The notes under the pieces were generated by a model. It saw only the letters and a list, made by a program, of their open reading frames with translations. It was not told the origin of the DNA and searched no databases. A stretch of DNA of 64,000 bases. It comes from Sinomonas terrae (GTDB taxonomy: Bacteria; Actinomycetota; Actinomycetes; Actinomycetales; Micrococcaceae). Position numbers and translations under genes: made by a program. Location: assembly GCF_022539255.1 (NCBI RefSeq), contig NZ_JAKZBV010000002.1:124001-188000 (forward strand). The letters are read 5' to 3'. This document shows, one piece after another, positions 1 to 8,911 of the stretch (position 1 is its first letter; every line of letters begins with the position of its first letter).

Positions 1-244
1 GCGCGCGCCGGGGGCTGTCCTGGTAGCAGAAGCTCTTCACCCGGTAGCCGGCCTCGCCCAGGGTCGCCGCCGCGGAGGCCCCGGCCAGCCCGGTGCCCAC
101 GACGATGACCGAGCGCCTCCTTCGGTTGGCCGGGCTGACCAGGTTCAGGGCGAAGCGGCGCGCGTCCCACCGGTCCTGGATCGGGCCCGTGGGTGCTTTG
201 GTGTCCGCGATCGGCTCCCCGGTTGTGAACAGCTCGGCCCTCAC
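1..244 (-). CDS. sdhA: Succinate dehydrogenase flavoprotein subunit, N-terminal part (runs off window)
   Basis: Only the first 81 codons are present; the gene continues beyond position 1. The translation begins VRAELFTTGEP and reaches an FAD-binding Rossmann motif of the form VVGTGLAGASAA, followed by YRVKSFCYQD, as in the flavoprotein of b558-type succinate dehydrogenases. The family oxidises succinate to fumarate using covalently bound FAD at the inner face of the membrane. The GTG start overlaps the sdhC stop (GTGA), so the two genes are translationally coupled in the usual sdhC-sdhA order. The active-site residues lie outside the window, so activity cannot be judged. Confidence 0.85.
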   Translation of the reverse strand, partial: MRAELFTTGEPIADTKAPTGPIQDRWDARRFALNLVSPANRRRRSVIVVGTGLAGASAAATLGEAGYRVKSFCYQDSPRRA

Positions 245-981
245 CGCACCCACCCCGCGAAGATCGCCAGCGGCGGGATCAGGAAGCCCACCGTGATCAG
301 TGCTGCAACCGCGATGGCCGTCTGGTTCAGGGTTCGCCTGCGCGCCATGCTCGAATTGGCCCCCAGGGAGGCGAACGCGGCCCAGACGCCGTGCCGCAGA
401 TGGAAGCCGAGCGCGATCAGCGCGATCACGTAGGAGAGCACCACCCACCAGATGGAGAAGCTGTTCACCATGCGCTGGTAGGGGCTCGCCGAGGCGCCAC
501 CGGGGTCGATGACGTCCGCGCTCATGTTCAGGATGTGGTACACGACGAACAGCCCGATGACGATCCCGCCCCACCGCATCATGAACGAGGCGTAAGTGCG
601 CTGCACGCCCCGGCGGTTCCGGGTGGACGCGTAGCGCCACCCGCCCCTTCCGCCGGTGGCCGCCCTCGACCGGTGCCACAGGATGAAGGCCGAGAGCACA
701 TGGGCCAGGACGCTGACAGAGAGCACCGCCCGCACGATCCACAGCGCCACCGAGTAGGGCAGCAGCGGCTCGCCCGCCTCGCGCAGGAACTGCGAATACC
801 CGTCGAATCCTTGCCGGCCTTCGAAGATCTTCAGGTTGCCGTACATGTGCACCAGCAGGAACAGCACCATGATCAGGCCAGAGATGGCCATCCACGCGTG
901 CAGCGCCACCGACGAGCCCAGGGCCCCTGGCCGCGTGCCGGCCCCCTGCCCGGCTACCGTCGGCGTGTCCTGGGCGCTCAT
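241..981 (-). CDS. sdhC: Succinate dehydrogenase cytochrome b558 membrane anchor
   Basis: A protein of 246 residues with five hydrophobic segments, resembling the single-subunit cytochrome b558 anchors of actinobacterial and Bacteroidetes-type succinate:quinone oxidoreductases, which bind two hemes and pass electrons to menaquinone. Candidate heme-ligand histidines sit in the helices at LHAWMAI, LVHMYGN, LAHVLSA, VVYHILN and FHLRHG. I chose the ATG at 981 (MSAQDTP) because GGAGG lies nine bases upstream; an in-frame start at 1029 would add 16 poorly conserved residues. The gene overlaps sdhA by four bases, and the iron-sulfur subunit is presumably beyond the window edge. Confidence 0.88.
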   Translation of the reverse strand: MSAQDTPTVAGQGAGTRPGALGSSVALHAWMAISGLIMVLFLLVHMYGNLKIFEGRQGFDGYSQFLREAGEPLLPYSVALWIVRAVLSVSVLAHVLSAFILWHRSRAATGGRGGWRYASTRNRRGVQRTYASFMMRWGGIVIGLFVVYHILNMSADVIDPGGASASPYQRMVNSFSIWWVVLSYVIALIALGFHLRHGVWAAFASLGANSSMARRRTLNQTAIAVAALITVGFLIPPLAIFAGWVR

Positions 982-1168
982 GCCGGCCACCCTCCGGAGG
1001 GGTCCGTTCGGGGCGGGCCGGTCTGCCACCGCTGCCGTGATGCGGTTCCGGCGAGCCGGTTCGGGCCGTTCGGCCGGGCCGATGCCCCTGCCGGGATGAG
1101 ACCAGGGGATGGTCCGCTCATGAGGTTCTCCCTTCTGCTCTGAGGCCTGGTGGTGTCGTGGACGGGGT

Positions 1169-2413
1169 TCACAGCAGGATCCGCAGGGGGTGTTCCAGCA
1201 GTGCGACCAGGTCGGCCAGGAAGCGTGCGCCTGCTGCGCCGTCCAGGACGCGGTGGTCGATGGCCAGTGTCAGGGTCATGATGGCGGCGACTGCGAGCTG
1301 GCCCTCGCGCACGGTCGGGGCGGCGGCGGCGGCGCCGACGGCGAGGATGGCGGCCTCCGGCGGGTTGATGACGGCGGTGAACTGGTCGATGCCGTACATG
1401 CCGAGGTTGCTGACGGTGAACGTCCCCCCGGTGATCTCCTCCAGGGACAGCCGCCCGGTGCGGGCCCGGTGGGCGAGGTCGCGGGCTTCGCCGCTGATCT
1501 GGGTGATGCTCTTCCGGTCGGCGTCGTGGATCACCGGGACGATCAGCCCGTCCTCCAGCGCGACGGCGACGCCGATGTTGACCCGGCGGTGGCGCAGCAG
1601 CCGGGTCCCGGCCCAGGAGGAGTTGACCTCGGGGTGGGCGGCCAGTGCGTGCGCGCTGGCCTTGACCACGAGGTCGTTGAGGCTGACCCTGGCGCCGCCC
1701 TCTGCGAGGCCGTTGTTGATCTGGGCTCGGAAGGCCAGCAGGGCGTCGACGTCCACGGTGCGGGTGAGGTAGAAGTGCGGGGCCTGGGCGGCGCTTGCGG
1801 TGAGGCGCTGGGCGGTCAGCCGCCGGATCCGGCTCAGGGGGACCTCCTCGGCGTCCGCACCGAGGGCAGCCGGCGGTGCGGCCGGCTCGGGGGCCGACGG
1901 CGGCGGGGCCGAGGGAGGGGTGCGGGCGACGGCGGCGTCGATGTCGGCGCGCACGATGCGACCGCCGGGGCCGCTGCCCTGGACCGCGGCGAGGTCCACG
2001 CCGTGCTCGCGGGCGAGCCGTCGGGCCAACGGCGAGGCTGTCAGGCCTGCCGACGGCGGTGGCGCCGGGGGCCGGGTGGGCGCTGGTCTGGGCGGTTCGG
2101 GCACCGTTTCCGGTGGCGGCTGTGGTGCGGCCACGGGAGCTGGGGCCGGGGCTTCGGAGGTGCCGTCGGGCACGGGCCCGCCGGGGGTGATGACGGCGAT
2201 CGGGGTGCCGATCGGCACCGATGCACCTTCCTCGATGAGGGTGCGCGCCAGGACGCCCTCGTCGTAGGCCTCCAGTTCCATGGTGGCCTTGTCGGTGTCG
2301 ATCTCGGCGAGCACGTCGCCCCGGTGCACGACGTCGCCCTCGTGCTTGCGCCAGACGCTGAGCACGCCTTCTTCCATGGTGTCGGAGAGGCGGGGCATGA
2401 GCACGTCGGTCAT
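1169..2413 (-). CDS. pdhC: Dihydrolipoamide acyltransferase (E2) of a PDH-type complex
   Basis: E2 core enzyme of 414 residues that moves acyl groups from lipoamide to CoA. Domains in order: an N-terminal lipoyl domain (about 1-77) with the lipoylated lysine in DTDKATME; an Ala/Pro-rich linker; a peripheral-subunit-binding domain (about 130-170, LARRLAREHGVDLAAVQGSG); and a catalytic domain ending with the active-site motif DHRVLDGA. The ATG at 2413 has GGAGG five bases upstream and follows pdhB closely, so it is the third gene of a pdhA-pdhB-pdhC operon. It has a single lipoyl domain, unlike the longer housekeeping actinobacterial E2. No E3 gene is nearby, so a shared lipoamide dehydrogenase is inferred. 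Confidence 0.9.
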   Translation of the reverse strand: MTDVLMPRLSDTMEEGVLSVWRKHEGDVVHRGDVLAEIDTDKATMELEAYDEGVLARTLIEEGASVPIGTPIAVITPGGPVPDGTSEAPAPAPVAAPQPPPETVPEPPRPAPTRPPAPPPSAGLTASPLARRLAREHGVDLAAVQGSGPGGRIVRADIDAAVARTPPSAPPPSAPEPAAPPAALGADAEEVPLSRIRRLTAQRLTASAAQAPHFYLTRTVDVDALLAFRAQINNGLAEGGARVSLNDLVVKASAHALAAHPEVNSSWAGTRLLRHRRVNIGVAVALEDGLIVPVIHDADRKSITQISGEARDLAHRARTGRLSLEEITGGTFTVSNLGMYGIDQFTAVINPPEAAILAVGAAAAAPTVREGQLAVAAIMTLTLAIDHRVLDGAAGARFLADLVALLEHPLRILL

Positions 2414-2423
2414 CAGGGCCTCC

Positions 2424-3416
2424 TCAAGCGGTGAAGCCGGTGGCGTCGAGGGTGTCCAGGATGGCGCGGGCCAGCGCGGCCCCGTCGGGCATCGCGGCCA
2501 GTTCCAGCCCCTTGGCGTAGGGCAGGGGCACTTCCGCGGCGGCGACGCGGCGCACGGGTGCGTCCAGGTGGCCGAAGGCTCCTTCCTGGATGGTGGCGGC
2601 GATCTCGGCGCCGATGCCGTAGGAGAGCCAGTCGTCTTCGAGCACGACGGCCCGGCTGGTCTTGCGCACCGAGGCGCACACGGCCTCCCGGTCCAGCGGG
2701 CGCAGGCTGCGCAGGTCGACCACTTCCACTGAGATGCCCTCGTCCTGGAGCCGGGCGGCCGCATCGAGGGCCAGCAGCGTCGAACGGGAATAGGCGATGA
2801 CCGTGACGTCGGCGCCAGGCCTGGCGACCGCGGCGGTGCCGATCGCGACGGCGTGCTCCCCGTCGGGGACCTCGCCCTTGGTGTTGTACAGTCCGAGGTT
2901 CTCCACCACGACCACCGGGTCGTCGTCGCGGATCGCCGCGGTGAGCAGGCCCTTGGCATCGGCCGGGGTGGCGGGGGCGAGCACCTTCAGGCCGGGCACG
3001 TGGGCGTACCAGGCCTCCAGGTTCTGCGAGTGGGTGGCGGAGAGCTGCTGCCGGCCCCCGCCGGGGGTGCGGATCACCAGCGGGACGCGCAGCTGGCCGT
3101 TGGACAGCGAGCGGACCTTCGCGGCGTTGTTCACGATCTGGTCGATGGCCAAAAGGCTGAAGTTGATCGTCATGATCTCCACCACCGGGCGCAGCCCCAG
3201 CATGGCCGCCCCGATCGCGACTCCGACGAAGCCCTCCTCGCAGATCGGGGTGTCCCGGACCCGCCGGGGCCCGAACTCTGCCAGGAGCCCGGCGGTGATC
3301 TTGTAGGAGCCCTCGAACACGCCGATCTCCTCGCCGATCAGCAGCACGTCCTCGTCCCGGAGCAGTTCGGCGCGCAGGGTGTCGTGCAGCGCCTGCCGGT
3401 AGGTCATCATGCTCAT
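2424..3416 (-). CDS. pdhB: Pyruvate dehydrogenase-type E1 component, beta subunit
   Basis: A 330-residue E1 beta subunit of a thiamine-diphosphate alpha-keto acid dehydrogenase. It shows the family features GEEIGVFEG near residue 30, the ThDP-contacting PICEEGFVGVAIGAA near 60, RTPGGGRQQLSATHSQ near 120, and the C-terminal transketolase domain with VEVVDLRSLRPLD. It pairs with the alpha subunit encoded immediately upstream, whose stop codon overlaps this start (ATGA). Together they decarboxylate pyruvate, or acetoin or a branched-chain keto acid, and acetylate the lipoyl arm of E2. The substrate cannot be fixed from sequence, though the alpha subunit looks more like PDH than like branched-chain enzymes. 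Confidence 0.9.
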   Translation of the reverse strand: MSMMTYRQALHDTLRAELLRDEDVLLIGEEIGVFEGSYKITAGLLAEFGPRRVRDTPICEEGFVGVAIGAAMLGLRPVVEIMTINFSLLAIDQIVNNAAKVRSLSNGQLRVPLVIRTPGGGRQQLSATHSQNLEAWYAHVPGLKVLAPATPADAKGLLTAAIRDDDPVVVVENLGLYNTKGEVPDGEHAVAIGTAAVARPGADVTVIAYSRSTLLALDAAARLQDEGISVEVVDLRSLRPLDREAVCASVRKTSRAVVLEDDWLSYGIGAEIAATIQEGAFGHLDAPVRRVAAAEVPLPYAKGLELAAMPDGAALARAILDTLDATGFTA

Positions 3417-4495
3417 GGCTGCACCGCCGGGTCCCCGGGGAGCCCGTAGTGCGTGTTCGCCGCCGGTGTGGCGTACACGTGCCCGAACAGCGTCTCGGCC
3501 TGTGGGGCGGGGGCCCGGTCGGCGGCCTCCACGGCCCCGGCGACCGCCTGTTCGGCCTCGGCCTCGATCCGGTCCGCGGCCGCGGGGTGGAGGACGCCGG
3601 CCCCGATCAGCCGGGCCCGGAAGGCCGGCACCGGGTCAGCCTCCCGGGCCTGCTGGTTCTCGGCCTCGCTGCGGTACCGGGCCGGGTCGACCACCGAGTG
3701 CCCGCCCAAGCGCCAGGAGACCGCCTCCAGCAGCATGGGCTGGTGCTCGCCGCGGGCCCGGTCCAGGGCGGCCCGGGCAGCCTCGCGGACGGCGAGCACG
3801 TCGTTGCCGTCCACCCGTTTCCCTGGGATCCGGTAGGAACAGCCCCGCCGGAACAGCTCGGGCTCCCCGGCGGCGGCCTCGACCGGGGTGCTCATGCCGA
3901 GCTGGTTGTTCACGATCACGTACACGATCGGCAGCCGCCAGACGGCGGCGAGGTTCAGCGACTCGTGGAACGCCCCGATGTTCGTGGTCGCGTCCCCCAG
4001 CAGGCACATCACCGCCTCGCAGCCCGGGCCCGGGCCGTGCCGGTAGGACAGGGCCAGGGCAGCGCCCGTGGCCGGGGGAATCTGGCCTCCGACGATGCCG
4101 TACCCGCCCAGCAGCCGCCGCTCGGCGTCAAACAGGTGCATCGAGCCGCCGCGACCGCCGGACAGGCCCGTGGCGCGGCCGAACAGCTCGGCCATCACCC
4201 GTTCGGGCTCGCAGCCGCGGGCCAGGGCGTAGCCGTGGTCCCGGTAGGTGGAGAATAGGTAGTCGGTCGGGCGCATCGCGGCCATCAGGCCGACCACGGT
4301 GGCCTCCTCGCCCAGGCTGAGGTGGCAGTAGCCGCCGATCTTCGCCCTGGTGTACATCTCGGCGGCGCGCTGGTCGAACACGCGGATCAGCATCATCTGC
4401 CGGTAGTAGCCCCGCAGCACCTCGGCGTCCTCGGACAGCCCGTGGCCGCGGACCGTCACCGGGCCACTCCCCGGCGCCGAAATGGGCTCATCCAC
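3413..4495 (-). CDS. pdhA: Pyruvate dehydrogenase-type E1 component, alpha subunit
   Basis: A 360-residue thiamine-diphosphate E1 alpha subunit. The ThDP/Mg motif is visible as LLGDATTNIGAFHESLN, ending in VNNQLGMSTP, and the PDH-type signature GGRGGSMHLFD lies near residue 135. The phosphorylation-loop-like segment RLGGHSVVDPARYR near 270 is also present. It is the first gene of a tightly overlapped pdhA-pdhB-pdhC operon. A GGAGG lies about ten bases before the ATG at 4495. A BTAD regulator is encoded 205 bp upstream on the same strand, so regulation of this cluster by it is plausible but inferred. An acetoin dehydrogenase role is the main alternative. Confidence 0.9.
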   Translation of the reverse strand: MDEPISAPGSGPVTVRGHGLSEDAEVLRGYYRQMMLIRVFDQRAAEMYTRAKIGGYCHLSLGEEATVVGLMAAMRPTDYLFSTYRDHGYALARGCEPERVMAELFGRATGLSGGRGGSMHLFDAERRLLGGYGIVGGQIPPATGAALALSYRHGPGPGCEAVMCLLGDATTNIGAFHESLNLAAVWRLPIVYVIVNNQLGMSTPVEAAAGEPELFRRGCSYRIPGKRVDGNDVLAVREAARAALDRARGEHQPMLLEAVSWRLGGHSVVDPARYRSEAENQQAREADPVPAFRARLIGAGVLHPAAADRIEAEAEQAVAGAVEAADRAPAPQAETLFGHVYATPAANTHYGLPGDPAVQP

Positions 4496-4700
4496 GCCGA
4501 TCCCTCCTGGCAGGACACGGACTCCCTGACTGGGCGCCTGAGCAGGGCCCTTCGGTACTCATCACGCCTCACGGGTCCTCGGAAACGCCGGCAGGCTGCC
4601 AAGGGGCAGCATCCGTCATGGCCACCGTCCCCGATCGGCCATGAGCGGACTCCGTGCCCATGGTGGCCGCAGCGCCCTGCAGATTGCCTGCAGTCATCCC

Positions 4701-7052
4701 TCAGGTCAGCGCAGCCAGCCGCGGCACCAAGGCCTGATAGCCATCGGCGCGGGCAGAGGCCAGCGCGGCGGCTGCCACACGGGGCGCGGAGGGATCGCGG
4801 CTGGCATGCAGCAAGGCGGCATACGCCCAATCCGCCTCGTGCCGGACCAGCGGCGCGCCGTGGCGCAGCGAGCTGTCAATGATCGGACCGGCGTCCAGGA
4901 GGCGCCCCTGGGCGACCAGCACCAGGCCCAGCCGGGCCGCCGCCCAGCCGGCGAACAGCGGGTTCGCCTCGCCAACGCGCAGCGCGGCGCGGAACGATGC
5001 TTCCGCGCGCTCCAGGTCACCGGCGCCCTGCCAGGCGATGCCCAGGGCTCGGAACGACGCCGTCGCCCATTCGGTGTGATGCACTTGCCGGGCGATGGCG
5101 AGCGCGGCCTCGGCCGAGTCGACCGCCTCGGCATGCCGTCCGAGGGCGGCCAAGGCCTCGCTGCGACGCCACAGGAACGAGCCGTGCACAACGGGCTGGC
5201 CGAGGATGCTGGCCCTGGCCAAGGCTGCATCGATCTCCCTCAAGCCGGCTTCGGGCTCGCCCAGCAGAACCAGGGCGTGCCCGCGGGCCGCGCCCGGGTT
5301 CCACAGGCGCAACGTCTCCGACAGCGTCGACGGCAGTGTGGCCAGGCGGTCCAGGAGGGGGACCGCCTCGACGAGCCGGCCGGCAACGAAGGCGGCCATG
5401 GCGCGCCAGTGCAGGAGCCGGACGGTACCTTCCGGGTCGCCGACGCGTTCCAACAGCCGGCGGGCGCGCCGGGCGAGTGACCCCGCCCGGCCCGGCCGGG
5501 CCAGCCAGAGGTCCACCAGCGCGCCCGCGGCCAGTGCCTGGCCCAGGGCCGCCGGGTCCTCACCGGCTTCGGCCACAGCCATCTCGGCCAGGCCCGCACC
5601 CCGGGCCGCATCCTGGGAGCGCGCCTCCAGGATGGCCAGGCGGGCCAGGATCCGGGACCGCTCGGGCCCGTCGTCAACTTCGGCCAGCGCCTCATCCAGG
5701 TCGGCCCGGGCCTGGGAGAGGAGCCCTTGACGCCGTCGTCCTTCGGCTCGGATCTGCAGCAGCACGGCACGGGACCGCCCCGGCGGGGCGATCGCAAGAC
5801 CCGTACCCGCCAAGGCCCGCGCCTGCGCGTCTTCAAGCCGGTTCAACCGGATGCGAGCCGCCTCGGCAAACGCGGCGACCGCTGCGAGCCGATCACCGCC
5901 CGCGGCCAGATGGGCGGCTACCTCGGCCGGGTCCGCGCCGTGCTGGCACAGGGCCCGGGCCAGCAGCAGGTGGCGGCTGCCCCGCCCGACCGGGTCCAAG
6001 CCCGCGCCCGCAGCCTCAGCGGCGCCTGGCACCGCGGACCAGCCCGCCTCGCCTGCGTCCGCCAGGCCAGCTCGGCCGAGCTCGGCCAGGGCATCCAGCG
6101 TCGCGCGCAAATCCAGACCGGCCGCGGCGCTGACCACGCAGGCGTCGGTGCGGCTTCCCGTCAGCGCCAGCAAAGCCGCCACCTCCGTGGCCTGCGCGGA
6201 CAGTCCCGCACGAAGTGCGATGCATTCCCGCGCCCCGCGCCCGGCCCGGATATCTGGCGGGATCGGTCCCCCCAACACCTCCTGGCGGACCCGGAGCGCC
6301 TCCGGCGAGGGTCCGATGCCCAGCTCGTGGGCCAGCCGTTCACCGAACGCGTCAAGGCCCGCCAAGGCGGCGGCGCGGTCGCCGTCGTCGGCGAGGGCGC
6401 GGACCAGGAGCAGGGCCGAGGCTTCCCGCAACGGCGACTCGTCCACGGCCGCCTGGGCCCAGGCCGCTGCCGCGGCGGTATCGCCGAGGGCAAGCGCCGC
6501 ACCGGCTGCACCTTCCAAGGCCTCCAGATGGGTGCGGAAGAGGCGAGCGCGGTGCTCGAGCGCCCACTCCGCGTAGGCGTCCTCGGGCAACGGCTCACCC
6601 TGCCACAGGGACAGAGCCTCCCGGAAGGCAGACAAGGCCCTGGCAGGATCCCGGCCCGACTCCGACTGCCCCCGTCCCACGGCGGCCAGGAACGCCTCGA
6701 CATCCACCCAGCACCGGTCGTCCTCGACGAGGGTGTAGCCGCCGGACCCGGCCCGTATGAGCGTCCGGTCGCCAAGAGCACGGCGGACCCGGCTGGCCAG
6801 GATCTCGACGTTCCCGGCCGCGTCGGCCGGTCGGCGGCCGCGCCACAGTGCTTCGATCGCGACGTCCTTGGACAGCACCGTTCCGCGCGAGACCGCGAGC
6901 ATTCGCAGCAGCTGGCGCGCCAGCCGCCCATTGAACACCCGGTCCGGCTGCTCCTGGCCCGCGCACCAGAGCGCGGACCGGCCGAGCAGCTGGATGCTGA
7001 CCGGCGCACCAGACGCGCCCCCGGACCCCCCAAGCTCGGCCGAGGCGCTCAT
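4701..7052 (-). CDS. BTAD/TPR transcriptional regulator (AfsR/SARP-like, no ATPase domain)
   Basis: A 783-residue regulator. Residues about 20-100 form an OmpR-type winged helix (GRLARQLLRMLAVSRG, then NVEILASRVRRALG) ending in the usual GGYTL hairpin. Residues 105-250 form the bacterial transcriptional activation domain with tetratricopeptide-like helices. The remainder is Ala-rich helical repeats resembling TPRs. There is no Walker A motif, so it lacks the NB-ARC domain of full AfsR proteins. It precedes the pdh operon on the same strand and may control it. The start at 7052 has GGAGG upstream. The ligand and target promoter are unknown. Confidence 0.78.
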   Translation of the reverse strand: MSASAELGGSGGASGAPVSIQLLGRSALWCAGQEQPDRVFNGRLARQLLRMLAVSRGTVLSKDVAIEALWRGRRPADAAGNVEILASRVRRALGDRTLIRAGSGGYTLVEDDRCWVDVEAFLAAVGRGQSESGRDPARALSAFREALSLWQGEPLPEDAYAEWALEHRARLFRTHLEALEGAAGAALALGDTAAAAAWAQAAVDESPLREASALLLVRALADDGDRAAALAGLDAFGERLAHELGIGPSPEALRVRQEVLGGPIPPDIRAGRGARECIALRAGLSAQATEVAALLALTGSRTDACVVSAAAGLDLRATLDALAELGRAGLADAGEAGWSAVPGAAEAAGAGLDPVGRGSRHLLLARALCQHGADPAEVAAHLAAGGDRLAAVAAFAEAARIRLNRLEDAQARALAGTGLAIAPPGRSRAVLLQIRAEGRRRQGLLSQARADLDEALAEVDDGPERSRILARLAILEARSQDAARGAGLAEMAVAEAGEDPAALGQALAAGALVDLWLARPGRAGSLARRARRLLERVGDPEGTVRLLHWRAMAAFVAGRLVEAVPLLDRLATLPSTLSETLRLWNPGAARGHALVLLGEPEAGLREIDAALARASILGQPVVHGSFLWRRSEALAALGRHAEAVDSAEAALAIARQVHHTEWATASFRALGIAWQGAGDLERAEASFRAALRVGEANPLFAGWAAARLGLVLVAQGRLLDAGPIIDSSLRHGAPLVRHEADWAYAALLHASRDPSAPRVAAAALASARADGYQALVPRLAALT

Positions 7053-7312
7053 CGCGGCCTTCCACCTCCCTGATCGTGGCGGGGCTCTGCCGCCAGCCGA
7101 ACACCCTGATCATGTGAAAACAGCAGCCGAACTGCAGGCACTGCCGTCACAGTGACTCTAACCACGGAAGGACATCGGATCCTAGGCCTCCGCCACCGGA
7201 TCGGCGCCCCCCCAAGCCCGCAGACCGCCCAGCCCCGCAACGCACGCCGGCCCTTGCCCGACCGCCCTGCCGTAGCATCGGAAGTCCGGCACCGACTTCG
7301 GAAAGGCAACCC

Positions 7313-7642
7313 ATGCTGAAGTTCTCACTGGACGCCCTGGCCCGGGAACACCTCGACCGGGCAGCCGCCGGCTCGGCCGGGCGAAGCGCCACCACGGTCT
7401 ACGGCGGCCACGAACAGTCCCTGCGCCAGACGCTGGTCGCCCTCCTCGCCGGGATCTCGCTCACCGAGCACGGCAGCCCCGGCGAGGCAACCCTGATCGT
7501 GCTCCGCGGCCGGGTGCGGCTCAACGCCGGCGCCGATGCATGGGAGGGCCGGACCGGCGACCTCCTGGCCATCCCGCCCGCGCGGCACAGCCTCGACGCG
7601 ATCGAAGACAGTGTCGTCCTGCTCACTGTCGTCAAGGAATAG
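7313..7642 (+). CDS. Small cupin-domain protein
   Basis: A protein of 109 residues with a single cupin fold: strands around TLIVLRGRVRLNAG and a second motif WEGRTGDLLAIPPARHSLDAIEDSVVLL. The second motif retains the His of the cupin metal site. The first motif is weak (EHGSPGEATL), so metal binding is uncertain. The ATG is preceded by GGAAAGG. Proteins of this type are widespread in actinobacteria and are often induced under low oxygen or stress, but the role is unknown. It is transcribed away from the BTAD regulator across a 260-bp divergent region. Confidence 0.7.
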   Translation: MLKFSLDALAREHLDRAAAGSAGRSATTVYGGHEQSLRQTLVALLAGISLTEHGSPGEATLIVLRGRVRLNAGADAWEGRTGDLLAIPPARHSLDAIEDSVVLLTVVKE

Positions 7643-7798
7643 TCCAGCCCTCAGGCGCAGCTCCCCGGCCCGACGGCCGGCGCTGGGCTGCCCGTGCCCC
7701 GCCGGGGCCGGCGGCCGCTGCGGGTCCGGCGACCGATCCCGGGCTCCCTGCAGGGTCGGCCTGACGAGCGCGCCCGGCACAGCCGTCCCCGCGGGTCT

Positions 7799-8026
7799 TC
7801 ACCCGCTCCAGACATCGCCCGCAGCCAGGCGGGACAACTGCTGCCGCGCCTGCTCCTCGCTGAGCCCGGCCTCCATCAGGGCTGTGACCAGGTACTCCTG
7901 ATGGCCGAAGGCCTGGGGCCCGGCCGGGCGCGGACGGGCCGACGGAAGACGCTGGACCAACGGAAGGCGCTGGCCTGGGAGATGGCGCTGGACCGGGGCC
8001 TGGGGACGGGCAGTATGGGACGGCAT
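7799..8026 (-). CDS. Small hypothetical protein (75 aa)
   Basis: I do not recognise this family. The first 40 residues are rich in Pro, Arg and Gln. The last 35 form a plausible amphipathic helix-turn segment (EYLVTALMEAGLSEEQARQQ). A GGAG stands before the ATG, and a TTCTAC/GTAGAA palindrome lies about 60 bp upstream, which supports a real transcription unit. The gene converges on the cupin gene. Confidence 0.4.
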   Translation of the reverse strand: MPSHTARPQAPVQRHLPGQRLPLVQRLPSARPRPAGPQAFGHQEYLVTALMEAGLSEEQARQQLSRLAAGDVWSG

Positions 8027-8084
8027 GACGGCTCCTGACTGGCAGTGCTAATCCAGTATTTCAAATGCCGGATTGATTCCAGTA

Positions 8085-8101
8085 TTCTACGAAGCGTAGA
8101 A
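8085..8101. promoter_or_regulatory. Palindrome TTCTAC-N5-GTAGAA, site 1
   Basis: TTCTAC GAAGC GTAGAA, a 6-bp inverted repeat with a 5-bp spacer, about 60 bp upstream of the small gene that starts at 8026. The same half-sites and spacing recur at 8685-8701 and 15717-15733. A shared dimeric repressor or activator site is inferred. An imperfect repeat of AATACTGGA lies between this site and the gene. Confidence 0.55.
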
Positions 8102-8195
8102 ATAGGCAACAGGTGGGGCGCTCGCGTTCTGGGGGCGCCTGACCGACGAGGCGGGCACCCCGGGTGCCGGTGGCCCGCGACCTCCGGGGACGGCG

Positions 8196-8480
8196 TCACA
8201 CGGCGCCCGCGCTGGATCCCAGGGATGTGTCCAGGCTCCCGACCGGGGAGTCGGAACGGATCCAGATCTCGGGGCAGTCCGAGCTGAGGCCCACGTACTG
8301 CCGGGTGTCGAGTCCGTCGGCCCCCAGCCAGAACCCGCTTGCGTCGGGCATGACGGCCTCGATCCTGCCCGCACGGATGATCGCACCCCCACTCCGCAGT
8401 TCGACGAAGGCCCCGGGCTCCGGGGCCCACTCGTCGAAGCCTGCCCGGACAAGGTGAGAAGGCTCCGGAATTCCTTTCAT
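8196..8480 (-). CDS. Small hypothetical protein (94 aa)
   Basis: An unrecognised 94-residue protein beginning MKGIPEPSHLV, with a central beta-rich part (FVELRSGGAIIRAGRIEAV, then SGFWLGADGLDTRQYV). A GAGGAG stands five bases before the ATG. No signal peptide or membrane segment is seen. It sits among other small stress-type genes, and the second TTCTAC palindrome lies about 200 bp upstream. Confidence 0.55.
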   Translation of the reverse strand: MKGIPEPSHLVRAGFDEWAPEPGAFVELRSGGAIIRAGRIEAVMPDASGFWLGADGLDTRQYVGLSSDCPEIWIRSDSPVGSLDTSLGSSAGAV

Positions 8481-8680
8481 GGCTGCTCCTCAGCGGTCGG
8501 TTCGTCAGTCGGCTCGACGCGGCCCTTGAATCCGGGCGCGGCCGACCATGGCCGCGCGGCTGCCGCAGAGCAGCGGGCGGGGGGCCTTGGTCGGGCACGC
8601 CCGTGGGCCGACGTCGGGACGGCAGCACGGCGGTTCCCGGGCTGGAAATGGCCTGTCGGCTACCACATATGCCGTATCCC

Positions 8681-8705
8681 ATTCTTCTACGCCGTGTAGA
8701 AGAAT
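8681..8705. promoter_or_regulatory. Perfect 10-bp inverted repeat ATTCTTCTAC/GTAGAAGAAT, site 2
   Basis: Two perfect 10-bp arms around GCCGT form the best copy of the TTCTAC-N5-GTAGAA motif. It lies in a 431-bp stretch (8481-8911) in which I see no gene. It could act on the minus-strand gene starting at 8480 or on an unannotated short transcript. The function is inferred from recurrence only. Confidence 0.6.
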
Positions 8706-8911
8706 GCAATGGGCGACGCGCCTTTCTGCAGTTGCTGTGGATCTGGGAGGTAACAGCTGGGCCGATGTGCCACCGGCTGTGTCCGGTCCCGACGAGCACG
8801 CACGTTCCTTGGAGCTCCCACCCACCGGCCCGGGACGGTGGAGGCGCCCGGGGTCGCGGGCTTCGAAAGGGGAGGGCTGTCTGCGCAGGGACACCCCCTG
8901 TGGATGTCTAC

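Noticed and set aside
8505..8894. A 129-codon minus-strand frame upstream of the Rieske gene end
   Set aside because: Arg/Pro-rich composition, no start signal, and it contains the palindrome site; not supported as a gene.
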